Below, piece by piece: positions 1-8,442 of a stretch of DNA of 64,000 nucleotides. The position numbers and the translations under genes were made by a program. The number at the start of each line of letters is the position of its first letter. The first letter of the stretch is position 1. Origin of the DNA: JAFIFT01 sp020051095 (lineage in GTDB: Bacteria; Pseudomonadota; Gammaproteobacteria; Legionellales; Legionellaceae); assembly GCF_964199965.1 (NCBI RefSeq), contig NZ_CAXMZT010000005.1:1-64000 (forward strand). Direction: 5' to 3'. Under the pieces are notes generated by a model. That model saw only the letters and a list, made by a program, of their open reading frames with translations. It was not told the DNA's origin and made no database searches.

Positions 1-137
1 ACAATAAATCTTCTCGCGGGCGAGGGGGTTCTCTTTGGTTTTGCCAAATTTTCTTATTGAACAAAAATATATCAGGATTCCTCAGCGCTTTGCTTCTTTC
101 GGGCTAAGACACTTTATGGTCGGACCAAATGGCCATC

Positions 138-392
138 TCAATTTTTTGGTCCTAATTTGTCAGCCCACTCCTCAAATGACCATCTACTCATCGTGTAATT
201 GTTTGATATCGTTTTTAGCACGTCATCTAGGTCAAGACCTGTAGACAAAAATGCCTCTCTTAATATCTGACGTTTCTGTTCATCAGGCATTGAAGGATTG
301 CTAGAAAGTTTAGAATACAAATTTTTTAAAAACTGGATTTGATTTTCTTTATCTTTTTCATTAATAGTGGTTTTTTGGGTAAACAATTTCAT
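138..392 (-). CDS. Small hypothetical protein (84 aa)
   Basis: Not recognised. The product is short, charged and probably helical, with no signal peptide or membrane segment. The first ~15 residues are rich in Lys, Asn and Glu; a Trp-containing tail (SRWSFEEWADKLG) closes it. A GGAGAA sequence about 10 bases upstream of the ATG is a possible ribosome binding site. It stands alone; the nearest neighbour on the same strand is the methyltransferase some 240 bases upstream. The AT-rich codon use is like the surrounding genes. A real small protein is likely, but only conservation elsewhere would prove it. Confidence 0.5.
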   Translation of the reverse strand: MKLFTQKTTINEKDKENQIQFLKNLYSKLSSNPSMPDEQKRQILREAFLSTGLDLDDVLKTISNNYTMSRWSFEEWADKLGPKN

Positions 393-631
393 TAACTTAA
401 ATTCTCCGAATAGGTGAAGCCGTAATTCGGGGCATTGATTCCCACATCAGCAAAAGATTGCTTAGGAAATTAACTCCATAATTAAGCTTAATAATTTTCT
501 AGTTATGTTTATTCAAACCGGCTGGCAATAATATGAAATACCAGAAGCAAAATCAATGATATATTTAGAACCACATTTACCTATAATGGCTTCAGCCGAG
601 CATGCGGGTTTTGGGGACGATAAGTTGAAAT

Positions 632-1402
632 TCACTTTTTTACAAAGCAAAACGTTAATTTAGTATAAGGTAGTTCAATGACGTCCTTATTTTTAAATTG
701 GCATTCTGCATAATCTAGCGCATCTAATAAAAACTCTCCTTGCTCTTTCTCACCGATAGGAAGGAGGCATGGTAACCATCCTTTTATATAATCACAAAGC
801 GCTTGGCGGCAGCTATAAGACGCGAGACATTCTTCCGTTTTAAACAACAAGGGCTCAAACCGATTTTCTAAAGCAAGCGTTTTAAAGCGAGCGCTAGATA
901 GCCAAGACGAAGCAGGGCTTATCGATAAATACTTTTGCCATCTTGGATAGGAAAATACCTCCATAAAAATACGCCAATAAGGCGACTCTTTTGGATAGGT
1001 CACCCCTAGGAACTTTCCGTCACTTTTCAATGCGTTAAAGCAATTTTTGAAAACGGCGGCAAGATTATGAGACCAATGCAAGCAGTTAAAGGCTGTTATC
1101 AAGGAATATAACTGTTCGCCATGATTTGATTCGGCTTGGCCAATTTTAAAGGTCAAATTCGGATAGTTAATGGGACGATAGGTTTTAGTGGCATAATGGA
1201 TCATGTCTTCGGAAGGGTCGATACCAACCACGCTGCCTTTATCGACAATTTCAGCTAATCTAGCTGATAAAAAGCCATCACCACATCCCATATCTAAAAT
1301 AATGTCTGTGCTAGCAGGCGGAAATAAATTCATTATCTCCATTGCGACGGATTTTTGAAATGATGAGTGTTCGTCATAATGTTTTGGGTCTAATTTAGCC
1401 AT
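632..1402 (-). CDS. Class I SAM-dependent methyltransferase
   Basis: A 256-residue cytoplasmic protein with the Rossmann-type methyltransferase fold. Motif I is visible as ILDMGCGDGFLSARL near residues 35-50, followed by the acidic ribose-binding strand VVGIDPSEDM near residue 60. The pattern of a small-molecule methyltransferase (Methyltransf_11/25 type, as in trans-aconitate methyltransferase relatives) continues with AFNCLHW around residue 105, typical of motif IV. The substrate cannot be told from sequence. The start is the first ATG of the frame and the length is normal for the family. It is a single gene on the minus strand with about 110 bases to the next gene. Confidence 0.85.
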   Translation of the reverse strand: MAKLDPKHYDEHSSFQKSVAMEIMNLFPPASTDIILDMGCGDGFLSARLAEIVDKGSVVGIDPSEDMIHYATKTYRPINYPNLTFKIGQAESNHGEQLYSLITAFNCLHWSHNLAAVFKNCFNALKSDGKFLGVTYPKESPYWRIFMEVFSYPRWQKYLSISPASSWLSSARFKTLALENRFEPLLFKTEECLASYSCRQALCDYIKGWLPCLLPIGEKEQGEFLLDALDYAECQFKNKDVIELPYTKLTFCFVKK

Positions 1403-1512
1403 CTAGCAAGCTCGTTTAAACATAGCAGTTCATCAATTCTACACTATTTAATCCGATGAGGTTATGGAACTAGTTTGGGGATGAGGAAAGTTATTGCCAT
1501 GAGGCTATAATC

Positions 1513-1992
1513 CTAAAACATGGCGTTTCCATTTTTCGAATCAGCGGGGATTACCTGCAAAACATCCCAATGTTCTAGAATTTTACCGTTTTCGGATAAC
1601 CTGAAAATATCAATCCCTGCATAATCCTTATCTCCTGGCCACTCTTGCAAGCAGTGCAAAACAACGAAGTTATTTTCTGCAATGACTTTCTTAAATGTGA
1701 CTTTCTTGCCAGGATACTCTTTCGCCATTCTATTAAAATATTCAATGAACCCTTCTTTGCCGTCTTTCACATGCGGATTATGTTGAATATATGAATCCCC
1801 AACATATTTAGCGATTGCTTCGGCGGGTTTATTTTTGTTGAACATGAGATCGTAAAACTCAACCACATTCTTTTTGTTTCTTTCAAGCACGTTCACTGTC
1901 AATTCCTTTGTATTTGTTAAATTTGATAAACCGGCATATACCCCTGCGGGGAAACCAAGCAGCATTAATAAATAAATGATTGTTTTTTTCAT
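1513..1992 (-). CDS. Exported SnoaL/NTF2-fold protein
   Basis: 159 residues. The first ~20 form a clear signal peptide (MKKTIIYLLMLLGFPAGVYA, likely cut after Ala20), so the protein should be periplasmic or secreted. The rest matches the SnoaL-like branch of the nuclear transport factor 2 superfamily: an initial helix with VVEFYDLMFN, then YIQHNPHVKDG and DIFRLSENGKILEHWDVLQVIP, the standard ester-cyclase-like signature. Family members bind or isomerise small hydrophobic compounds, but many have no known reaction. No operon partner is visible. Assignment to the fold is secure; the function is open. Confidence 0.8.
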   Translation of the reverse strand: MKKTIIYLLMLLGFPAGVYAGLSNLTNTKELTVNVLERNKKNVVEFYDLMFNKNKPAEAIAKYVGDSYIQHNPHVKDGKEGFIEYFNRMAKEYPGKKVTFKKVIAENNFVVLHCLQEWPGDKDYAGIDIFRLSENGKILEHWDVLQVIPADSKNGNAMF

Positions 1993-2169
1993 CTCAAAAA
2001 TGTCCTGATCAAATAAGATAGCTATTGGATAGTATCACTTCTACGGGCACGTCGCACAGGTTTACACCGCGCACTTGTGCTGATATATTGAACACCCATA
2101 ATATGTCTGCGCAAATAAATGCCAACTCAACGCTAGACCTTAATTAATTTACTAACAGGTTATATCGCT

Positions 2170-3141
2170 ATGAAATTTTTTTTCATCAAATCCACTTACA
2201 AACGCGTGGAAGAAATGTATTGGCTAGGAAAAACACAAGCCAATGAAGAAATTTGTTTGTCAAAAGATAAAGTCGTGGGGGAGTTTATAACCCTTGGGTT
2301 TTATCGATTAATGGGAATACCAACCCCAAAAACCTATCTAGGTGAGACCGAAAATGGGTATGTGCTAATCAGTAAATTAATGAAAAATTGGACTAGTTTG
2401 CGCCTTTCGGGGAATATAGATGAAACGCCTGCCTTACCAAGCGATTTAGAAGGCCTAGCGGAATTTGAACTCGCTTCTGCTGTATTATCGGATATTGATG
2501 CGAGTGGTTGGGTTTTTGACAATATCGGTAAGAAGGATAAGAACGCTCGCAAGGTTCTTTCTAAACTTGATGGGGGCACCCACGTATTAAACCAAAACGA
2601 AGGTGACTTCTTTAGAGAATTTTTTACAATCAAGGACCAGATAGCTGAGTTTCCTCAGGGGATTGCAACCTTATCAGAAGATGATAATCTAAATCATACT
2701 TACTTAAAGCTGTTTTTGGTAGAAAATTTAACAAAATATAACCAGCACTATAACCATTTATTCGACAGCATTTCAAAAGACCAGCGAATTCAAGCTTTAA
2801 AAAAACTACAGAGCATTACTCGAAATGAGCTTGAAATATTGCTTAGAAAAATACCAGAGAATTGGCTGACGCAAGTTCGTCGAGAAGAAATTTTGAATTA
2901 TTTAGAAAGCAGGATTAACGAGTTTAAGATAAAATTTAAAAAATATATCGATGATGAAACGGAATTAGAAAAACGAGCCACGCAGTCTTCTAATTATTTC
3001 TTCCAAAAATTACTCTCCCAAAAATCCGTCGTTAAAAGCAACTGGGAACACAAATACACCCCAGATGCAAATTATCACGATAAAGGCGACTGGAGTCAAT
3101 CGGGCGCAGGTCAAACACGATATATAAAGAATGCTAGTTAA
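2170..3141 (+). CDS. Protein with HipA/PI-kinase-like fold, possible effector
   Basis: 323 residues, no signal peptide. The N-terminal two thirds carry a spaced set of motifs seen in atypical kinases (HipA and phosphoinositide-kinase-like proteins): VVGEFITLGFYRLMGIPTPK near residues 36-56 (lobe helix with Glu, then the 'GI.TP' turn), YVLISKLMKN (hinge) near residue 69, DIDASGWVFDNIG near 108-120 (catalytic-loop-like Asp and Asn), and SKLDGGTHVL near 131-140 (DxG-like metal-binding turn). The C-terminal ~120 residues are helical and lysine-rich. Proteins of this type are frequent among Legionella and Coxiella effectors; that link and the kinase activity are inference. It is monocistronic, with ~170 bases upstream. 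Confidence 0.55.
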   Translation: MKFFFIKSTYKRVEEMYWLGKTQANEEICLSKDKVVGEFITLGFYRLMGIPTPKTYLGETENGYVLISKLMKNWTSLRLSGNIDETPALPSDLEGLAEFELASAVLSDIDASGWVFDNIGKKDKNARKVLSKLDGGTHVLNQNEGDFFREFFTIKDQIAEFPQGIATLSEDDNLNHTYLKLFLVENLTKYNQHYNHLFDSISKDQRIQALKKLQSITRNELEILLRKIPENWLTQVRREEILNYLESRINEFKIKFKKYIDDETELEKRATQSSNYFFQKLLSQKSVVKSNWEHKYTPDANYHDKGDWSQSGAGQTRYIKNAS

Positions 3142-3209
3142 TCATTTGTCCGATTAACTTGTATTGAATTTGCTTCCAGTTCTAGGGGGTGCAACATAAA
3201 ATAACCGCT

Positions 3210-3749
3210 CTAAAAAGACGAATTAGGTTGTTTTAAGAATTCAAGTTCTTCAGGGGTTGATTGCCTGCCTAAAATCGCATTTCTGTGTGGGTATCGACCA
3301 AACCGTTCAATGATCGCTGCGTGCTTCAGCTCAAACTCATAATTCGCTTCCATTTGTGGTTGACTAAAAAGTTGCTTTGCTTGTTTATGGATAATAAGCG
3401 ATTCACTATGCATAAAGGGCATATATAGAAAGGACCGTTGCTTTGGATCAAGCGCCTCATCAAATTTATTGTGAATGGCAAATTGTGCTAATAATAATGC
3501 CATACCATCAAAGGAAAAGCTTTGAGGTGTGTCCCTAAAAATATTGCGAGAAAATTGGTCGAGTAGAATAACCTCTGCTAATGAGCCCAATGCACTACTG
3601 CGCCAATTCACTAATTCTCCCTGCGATGCTTGCGTATGTAGCTCAAGAAATTGAACGTTAATTAAGTTATCTAACGTATTATCTTTTTTCCACCAATCAG
3701 CTGGCGATAACGTGTTAAACCAAAAGTCTAATACATCGTTGTAGTTCAT
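3210..3749 (-). CDS. DUF924 family protein
   Basis: 179 residues, matching DUF924 along its whole length. The family hallmarks are present: an N-terminal VLDFWFNTLSPADWW segment, the central LAEVILLDQFSRNIFRDTP motif around residues 57-75, YMPFMHSESL around residue 108 and FGRYPHRNAILGR near residue 150. It is a small all-helical, tetratricopeptide-like cytoplasmic protein without an established function. The length is typical and the protein is intact. It is convergent with the preceding kinase-like gene and divergent from the DUF4169 gene that follows. Confidence 0.9.
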   Translation of the reverse strand: MNYNDVLDFWFNTLSPADWWKKDNTLDNLINVQFLELHTQASQGELVNWRSSALGSLAEVILLDQFSRNIFRDTPQSFSFDGMALLLAQFAIHNKFDEALDPKQRSFLYMPFMHSESLIIHKQAKQLFSQPQMEANYEFELKHAAIIERFGRYPHRNAILGRQSTPEELEFLKQPNSSF

Positions 3750-3912
3750 AGTCGTATCTTATAATCAATTGGGTCATAGCTATCATACACTTTGTGAAGC
3801 AGTATCGGTACCCTCTTTTAAAACGGTACTCTGGCAGGGAAGATTAAGCGCTTTCCCTGGGATATTGTTATAATAAGGCATTAATACAAAACACTTCATA
3901 TGAGAAGGATGC

Positions 3913-4113
3913 ATGACAATGGCAGAGATCATTAATCTTAATAAAAAAAGAAAGGCGAAAAATCGGTTGGCAAAAGAAAAAAAAGCAGCTGAAAACCGAA
4001 TTAAATTCGGAAGAACCAAAAAAGAAAAGCAGATAGCAAAACAAGAAAGTGATCGCGATGAGCGTCACTTAGATGGTCACAAGCTAGAAAGCGAAGACGA
4101 CGAGCAAGAATAA
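3913..4113 (+). CDS. DUF4169 family small basic protein
   Basis: 66 residues, extremely rich in Lys, Arg and Glu. It fits DUF4169: an N-terminal IINLNKKRKAKNRLAKEKKAAENR helix, the invariant-looking FGRTKKEK core at about residues 33-40 and the DRDERHLDGHKLE tail. Members are short coiled, charged proteins of unknown role. Translation could start at this ATG or at the in-frame ATG two codons downstream (3919), which corresponds better to the usual family start. It is divergent from DUF924 with ~160 bases between them. Confidence 0.8.
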   Translation: MTMAEIINLNKKRKAKNRLAKEKKAAENRIKFGRTKKEKQIAKQESDRDERHLDGHKLESEDDEQE

Positions 4114-4247
4114 CGCTCGTCGTTCGCATGATTGTGCGTCCGGAAGAGTCGTTTAAAAGTCGAAACAAATTATGTCCAACATCGTTTCACAAATCGAAAT
4201 GCTTATGATAGGATAGCCGCGCCTTAATTAAGAAATAGGAGTTTTTA

Positions 4248-4808
4248 ATGGCTGTAAAAGATTTTATGCCTTCATTCGGATTGGCAAGTGGTGTTGGTGC
4301 AGTAACCGGTTTGGGTGCTGCTGGTGGGGTAGCAGGTGGCATGTTTTTGAATGCAACTTTCGCTAATTTTGTCCTAGGTTTAAGCGTCTTTGGTTTGAGC
4401 ATCGGTGGTTTAGGTCTCCCCATGGTTGCATCCGTTGCTATCGCTGCTGCGATTGCCGGTGTTGGCGCCTTTGCTGCAGGCACAGTGGCTACGTCTGTCC
4501 TTAATGTCGCTTGGAATGTGTTGAGTGCTGGATTTAGCATGATTGCTGGTTTGTTTGGCAGTAGCGCTAGTCAAAGTCCAAATCAAAGCCCAAGCCAAAG
4601 CCCAAGCCAAAGCCCAAGCCCAAGCCCAAGCCCACAGGTTTCCCCTTCTCTAGAAGGTCTTGGCAAAGGGTCAGATAGAGTAAGCACACCTCCCACATCT
4701 GAGGTGATTCCATCGAAACCCGTCACTTCCGAGAAAAGTCCTAGCCCAATGGACATAGAGGAAGAAGAGAAAGAAGAGAAAGAAGCACAATTCTCTCCCG
4801 CACACTAA
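4248..4808 (+). CDS. Hydrophobic Gly/Ala-rich protein with Ser-Pro-Gln repeats and acidic tail
   Basis: 186 residues, unrecognised. Residues 1-105 are Gly/Ala/Val-rich, with three or four hydrophobic stretches likely to insert in a membrane. Residues ~108-128 are a low-complexity QSPS tract encoded by a 12-base tandem repeat. The last 60 residues are polar, with a glutamate-rich run (MDIEEEEKEEKEA) ending eight residues before the C-terminus. That placement resembles the E-block seen in many Dot/Icm substrates. A good ribosome binding site (TAGGAG, spacing 6-8) precedes the ATG. Membrane location and possible secretion are inferences; there is no family match that I recognise. Confidence 0.65.
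   Translation: MAVKDFMPSFGLASGVGAVTGLGAAGGVAGGMFLNATFANFVLGLSVFGLSIGGLGLPMVASVAIAAAIAGVGAFAAGTVATSVLNVAWNVLSAGFSMIAGLFGSSASQSPNQSPSQSPSQSPSPSPSPQVSPSLEGLGKGSDRVSTPPTSEVIPSKPVTSEKSPSPMDIEEEEKEEKEAQFSPAH
4572..4635 (+). repeat. 12-base tandem repeat (QSPS-coding)
   Basis: About five tandem units related to CAAAGCCCAAGC lie inside the coding frame, with shortened 6-base units (CCAAGC) at the 3' end. Because the unit is a multiple of three, copy-number change would lengthen or shorten the Ser-Pro linker without breaking the frame. Confidence 0.85.
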
Positions 4809-4816
4809 CTTTTGAA

Positions 4817-4869
4817 CAATTTCCCTGCTTGCTTTCAGTCGTCATTGAAGGCAAGCATTGAAGAAATTG
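4817..4869 (+). terminator. Stem-loop downstream of the Ser-Pro protein gene
   Basis: The outer arms CAATTTC (4817-4823) and GAAATTG (4863-4869) enclose an inner stem TGCTTGCTTTCA (4826-4837) pairing with TGAAGGCAAGCA (4846-4857; one G-U), loop of 8. It lies 9 bases after the stop codon at 4808. There is no strong T-run, so termination may be weak; the stem may also simply protect the 3' end of the mRNA. Confidence 0.45.
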
Positions 4870-5041
4870 CCCTGCTTTTCTGCCCTCATTTCGGGCGAAT
4901 GATGCTGAAATGCCTATTTTCCATCCTGCCTATCGTTTATCCCCTTGGCAATTCCGCCATTTCAAGGTAGCATATTAACCCAGTGATACCAGCATTTTTT
5001 GAGTGCTGGCTGACCGTCAACTCAAGACTTAGGGTGAATGC

Positions 5042-6034
5042 ATGACGCAAGTAGAAGAACAAGTAAAGCCAGAAGTACAACAGCGAGTCAATCACATATT
5101 GACCCATCTCAATCAACAAATCCTTGGTCAACAAGCATTAATTTCGCGGCTCATGATCGCCTTGCTTGCCGATGGCCATTTGTTGGTGGAAGGGGCGCCT
5201 GGGTTGGCAAAAACACGTGCAGTGAAAGCATTATCCGAGTGTGTTGAAGGTGATTTCCATCGTATTCAATTTACCCCCGATTTATTGCCAGGGGATTTAA
5301 CAGGCACGGAAGTCTATCGCCCGGATTCGGGTGAGTTTGCCTTTCAAAAAGGACCTATTTTCCATCATTTGCTCTTAGCCGATGAAATTAACCGAGCGCC
5401 TGCGAAAGTGCAATCCGCCTTGTTAGAGGCCATGGCTGAGCGCCAAGTGACCATTGGTGGCCACACGTATATCTTACCCGAGCTATTTTTAGTGATGGCA
5501 ACCCAAAACCCGATTGAGCAAGAAGGAACCTATCCCTTACCTGAAGCGCAATTAGATCGATTTTTACTCTATGTTAAGATTACCTATCCTGAAGCCGCAG
5601 TTGAACATGACATTTTACAATTATCGCGAAAAGAAGTGTTGGGCCAGCATAAAAGCCAGAGTAAATTAAAATCTTTAACGCAAAAAGAATTATTTGAGGC
5701 TCGGCAAGCCGTTCTGAATGTTCATACCAGTGATGCGTTAGAAAATTACGCCATCCAATTGGTGATGGCAACGAGAACCCCAGTTGCATTTGACCAACGT
5801 TTGAGTCAATGGATTCGATATGGCGCCAGTCCTCGTGGCACATTGGCATTGGATCGCTGCTCAAAAGCGCACGCTTGGTTATGCGGGCGAGATTATGTCA
5901 CGCCCGATGATATCCAAACCATCGCGCACGATGTTTTGCGTCATCGTATTTTATTAACGTATGAAGCCGAAGCCGATGGGGTGACAACGGACGATGTCAT
6001 CGATACCATTTTACAAAATGTGGCTGTTCCTTAG
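5042..6034 (+). CDS. MoxR-family AAA+ ATPase
   Basis: 330 residues. Walker A is GAPGLAKTRA near residues 55-64, Walker B is LLLADEINRAP near 112-122, and the sensor/arginine-finger region MATQNPIEQEGTYPLPEAQLDRF near 160-182 is canonical for MoxR. MoxR ATPases act as chaperone-like partners of von Willebrand factor A proteins, and here the gene opens a seven-gene MoxR-DUF58-DUF4381-VWA-VWA-TPR-BatD run, the classical MoxR/Bat arrangement. The stop codon is 8 bases before the next gene's start, and AGGAGG lies in that gap. Length and motifs are intact. Confidence 0.95.
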   Translation: MTQVEEQVKPEVQQRVNHILTHLNQQILGQQALISRLMIALLADGHLLVEGAPGLAKTRAVKALSECVEGDFHRIQFTPDLLPGDLTGTEVYRPDSGEFAFQKGPIFHHLLLADEINRAPAKVQSALLEAMAERQVTIGGHTYILPELFLVMATQNPIEQEGTYPLPEAQLDRFLLYVKITYPEAAVEHDILQLSRKEVLGQHKSQSKLKSLTQKELFEARQAVLNVHTSDALENYAIQLVMATRTPVAFDQRLSQWIRYGASPRGTLALDRCSKAHAWLCGRDYVTPDDIQTIAHDVLRHRILLTYEAEADGVTTDDVIDTILQNVAVP

Positions 6035-6042
6035 GAGGTGTC

Positions 6043-6948
6043 GTGTCAACGGGTATTACCGCATCGATCCCTGAACTGGTCAGTCTTAAACAGCGAATGC
6101 AGCGCCAACATGAGCCTATTTTAGCGCGGGCACAACAACCCGGTCATCGTGTTTCGCGGTTGCGCGGTAGAGGGATGGATTTTGCCGAAACACGGCATTA
6201 TCAACCGGGGGATGAAATCCGCCATATGGATTGGCGTGTCACCGCTAGAACGGGTGAGCCGCATGTCAAAGTCTATCAGCAAGAACGCGAACGGCCAGTC
6301 ATTATTCTGGCTGATTTTAATCCGTCTCTATTTTTTGGTACACGCGTTTGCCTAAAGTCAGTTGTAGTGGCAAAAGTGGCGGCTTTAGTGGCCTGGCGAG
6401 CGGTGAAGGCCGGTGATCGCGTGGGGGCACTGTTATTTTCAAGTGATACCCATCAAGAATTACAACCACGGAGTCGCGACAAAGGCATCTTACCGTTATT
6501 ATCCAAATTAAGTGAGTTCAGTGAGTTTCAAAATCAAGTGGCACCACCAATGCTGCTGAGTGATGCGTTGATTCGATTGCGTCGCGTGGTGAGGCCTGGC
6601 AGTTTGATTATTGTTATCTCCGATTTTTATCAGTTGGATGAAGCAAGTGAACGCCATTTGAAACGATTACGTCAGCACAATGATATTATTTTTTATGCCA
6701 TTACCGATCCAATCGAACAAGCGATTCCACAAAAAGGTCGCTATGGTATGAGTGATGGTACCCATCGTATTGTCTTAGATACTAGCCAAAATGCCGCCCA
6801 AAAAGCCTTTCGCCAACTGCAATTACAGCGCCTAGAACGGTTAAATTCGATTTGCCAATCAACTCAGATTGCTTGCCATACCATTCGCTCGGACGATGAT
6901 TACGCTTTAATCATTAACCAAAGTTTAAACGGGAGGCGCTATGGATAA
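6043..6948 (+). CDS. DUF58 domain protein of the MoxR/Bat cluster
   Basis: 301 residues starting at GTG, six bases after an excellent AGGAGG. The DUF58 signature is complete: RGRGMDFAETRHYQPGDEIRHMDWRVTARTGEPHVK at roughly residues 41-76, followed by a VWA-like Rossmann half (PVIILADFNPSLFFG; later SLIIVISDFYQLDE). DUF58 proteins always accompany MoxR ATPases and are thought to be their adaptor or substrate; the molecular role is not settled. The gene overlaps the next one by 8 bases, pointing to translational coupling. Confidence 0.93.
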   Translation: MSTGITASIPELVSLKQRMQRQHEPILARAQQPGHRVSRLRGRGMDFAETRHYQPGDEIRHMDWRVTARTGEPHVKVYQQERERPVIILADFNPSLFFGTRVCLKSVVVAKVAALVAWRAVKAGDRVGALLFSSDTHQELQPRSRDKGILPLLSKLSEFSEFQNQVAPPMLLSDALIRLRRVVRPGSLIIVISDFYQLDEASERHLKRLRQHNDIIFYAITDPIEQAIPQKGRYGMSDGTHRIVLDTSQNAAQKAFRQLQLQRLERLNSICQSTQIACHTIRSDDDYALIINQSLNGRRYG

Positions 6949-7426
6949 GCAGGCAGCACTAGCGCAACTCAAAGACATTCATCTCCCCGATGCAATCGGT
7001 TGGTGGCCACCAGCAGTAGGTTGGTGGTTGGTGATAGCAATCGTAGCATTGGTGATGGCATGGCTTAGTTGGCGAAGCTGGCGCTGGTGGCAGGCTATGA
7101 AACCAAAGCGGCAAGCGTTACGCATCCTTGAAAAAATTGAATCGAAAGCGAAATCAAATATCCCCGTGAATGATACGTGTGCCCAGGTATCTCAGTTATT
7201 ACGCCGGGTGGCTTTAACCTATTATCCTGTCAATGAAGTCGCGGGGTTAAAAGGGGATGCGTGGATTATCTTTCTCAATAACCACAGCGATAATGTTAAT
7301 TTTAATGCCGTCAGAGACCATCTATTAGTCTACCCTTATTGCAACCAAGCACAAGCAAGTTTGACACCTTTGTTTGATAGGACGCGGATCTGGATTAAAC
7401 AACGGAGGCAGCCATGGTTGAAATAA
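6941..7426 (+). CDS. DUF4381 membrane protein of the Bat cluster
   Basis: 161 residues. It has a short N-terminal polar segment with PDAIGWWPPAVGWWL, the typical DUF4381 opening, leading directly into one transmembrane helix (residues ~25-45). A cytoplasmic domain follows, with LLRRVALTYYPVNEVAGLKG at about residues 82-101 and WIIFLNN after it. It lies between DUF58 and BatA and overlaps both (8 and 13 bases), exactly where the family is expected. Probably a single-pass inner-membrane component of the Bat complex. Confidence 0.9.
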   Translation: MDKQAALAQLKDIHLPDAIGWWPPAVGWWLVIAIVALVMAWLSWRSWRWWQAMKPKRQALRILEKIESKAKSNIPVNDTCAQVSQLLRRVALTYYPVNEVAGLKGDAWIIFLNNHSDNVNFNAVRDHLLVYPYCNQAQASLTPLFDRTRIWIKQRRQPWLK

Positions 7427-8442
7427 CCTATCCCTGGGTACTCTGGTTTATTCCACTGCCGTGGCTATTAAGATGGTTATTGCCACAAGCAAGGCAGGCG
7501 TTTGGACCCTCTTTAAAAGTGCCATTTTATCAGGACTTACAGCACGCGCTGCATGGCAAACATGTGACAATTGGCCAAAACAATTCATTTTGGTGGTGGG
7601 CAATCATCTGGTTATTATTAGTCATCGCAGCCAGCACCCCGCGTTGGGTTGGTGAACCACGCCCACTTCAACGCGAAGGGCGCAATATCATGATGGCGCT
7701 GGATTTATCCGGGAGCATGGAAGTGGATGATATGCTGCTACATGGAAGGCCAGTAAGTCGTTTGGCCGTGGTAAAACGTGCCGCTGAGCAGTTTGTCAAA
7801 GCGCGAGCAGGGGATCGTATTGGTTTAATTTTATTTGGTTCAAAAGCTTACTTACAAACGCCCTTAACCTATGATCGCCTAACTGTATTGGATCGAATCC
7901 AAGATGCAACCGTGGGGTTAGCTGGAAAAACAACGGCGATTGGCGATGCTCTGGGATTATCAGTTAAACGGCTACAAGATGTGCCGGCAAAGGGGCGAAT
8001 CATTATCTTATTAACTGATGGGGTAAATAATGCCGGTTTGCTTGACCCGCTGCCTGCGGCAGAGTTAGCAAAAAAAGATGGGATTAAAGTGTATACGATC
8101 GGTTTGGGTTCAAAGACAACGCATTATGGCATGGATCCATTTATTCAGATGGGCCCGGTTGCGGATTTGGATGAAAAAACACTTCGCCAGATTGCGCAAA
8201 TGACTGGCGGGCAATATTTTCGTGCAACCGATCCGCAGAGTTTGAACCAAGTGTATGACACCATCAATCAGATTGAGGCGATTCAACAAAATCAAGCGAC
8301 AGTTCGCCCTCAAATCGACTATTACCCATGGTTTGCAGCGGCAGCTTGGTTGCTAGCAATGGCTTGGTTAAGTTATCACTTAGGATTGTACCGATTATTA
8401 CCACGACGGGAAAACAGCCAGGAGGGAATGGTACATGAGTAG
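7414..8442 (+). CDS. batA: BatA-like von Willebrand factor A membrane protein
   Basis: 342 residues. N-terminal hydrophobic segments (residues ~5-25 and ~60-75) precede a VWA domain at roughly 88-290, and a final transmembrane helix lies near 305-325. The metal-ion-dependent adhesion site is intact: DLSGS (DxSxS) in MALDLSGSMEVDDM, a downstream Thr in KTTAIGDALG and an Asp in LLTDGVNNAG. In Bacteroides, Leptospira and Francisella, Bat proteins support envelope integrity and stress tolerance; here the role is inferred from that. It overlaps both neighbours by 8-13 bases. Confidence 0.92.
   Translation: MVEITYPWVLWFIPLPWLLRWLLPQARQAFGPSLKVPFYQDLQHALHGKHVTIGQNNSFWWWAIIWLLLVIAASTPRWVGEPRPLQREGRNIMMALDLSGSMEVDDMLLHGRPVSRLAVVKRAAEQFVKARAGDRIGLILFGSKAYLQTPLTYDRLTVLDRIQDATVGLAGKTTAIGDALGLSVKRLQDVPAKGRIIILLTDGVNNAGLLDPLPAAELAKKDGIKVYTIGLGSKTTHYGMDPFIQMGPVADLDEKTLRQIAQMTGGQYFRATDPQSLNQVYDTINQIEAIQQNQATVRPQIDYYPWFAAAAWLLAMAWLSYHLGLYRLLPRRENSQEGMVHE

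Noticed and set aside
35..244. 69-residue open frame on the plus strand at the left edge
   Set aside because: Overlaps the 84-residue minus-strand gene antisense, has no ribosome binding site and no protein-like composition. I see nothing else in bases 1-137.
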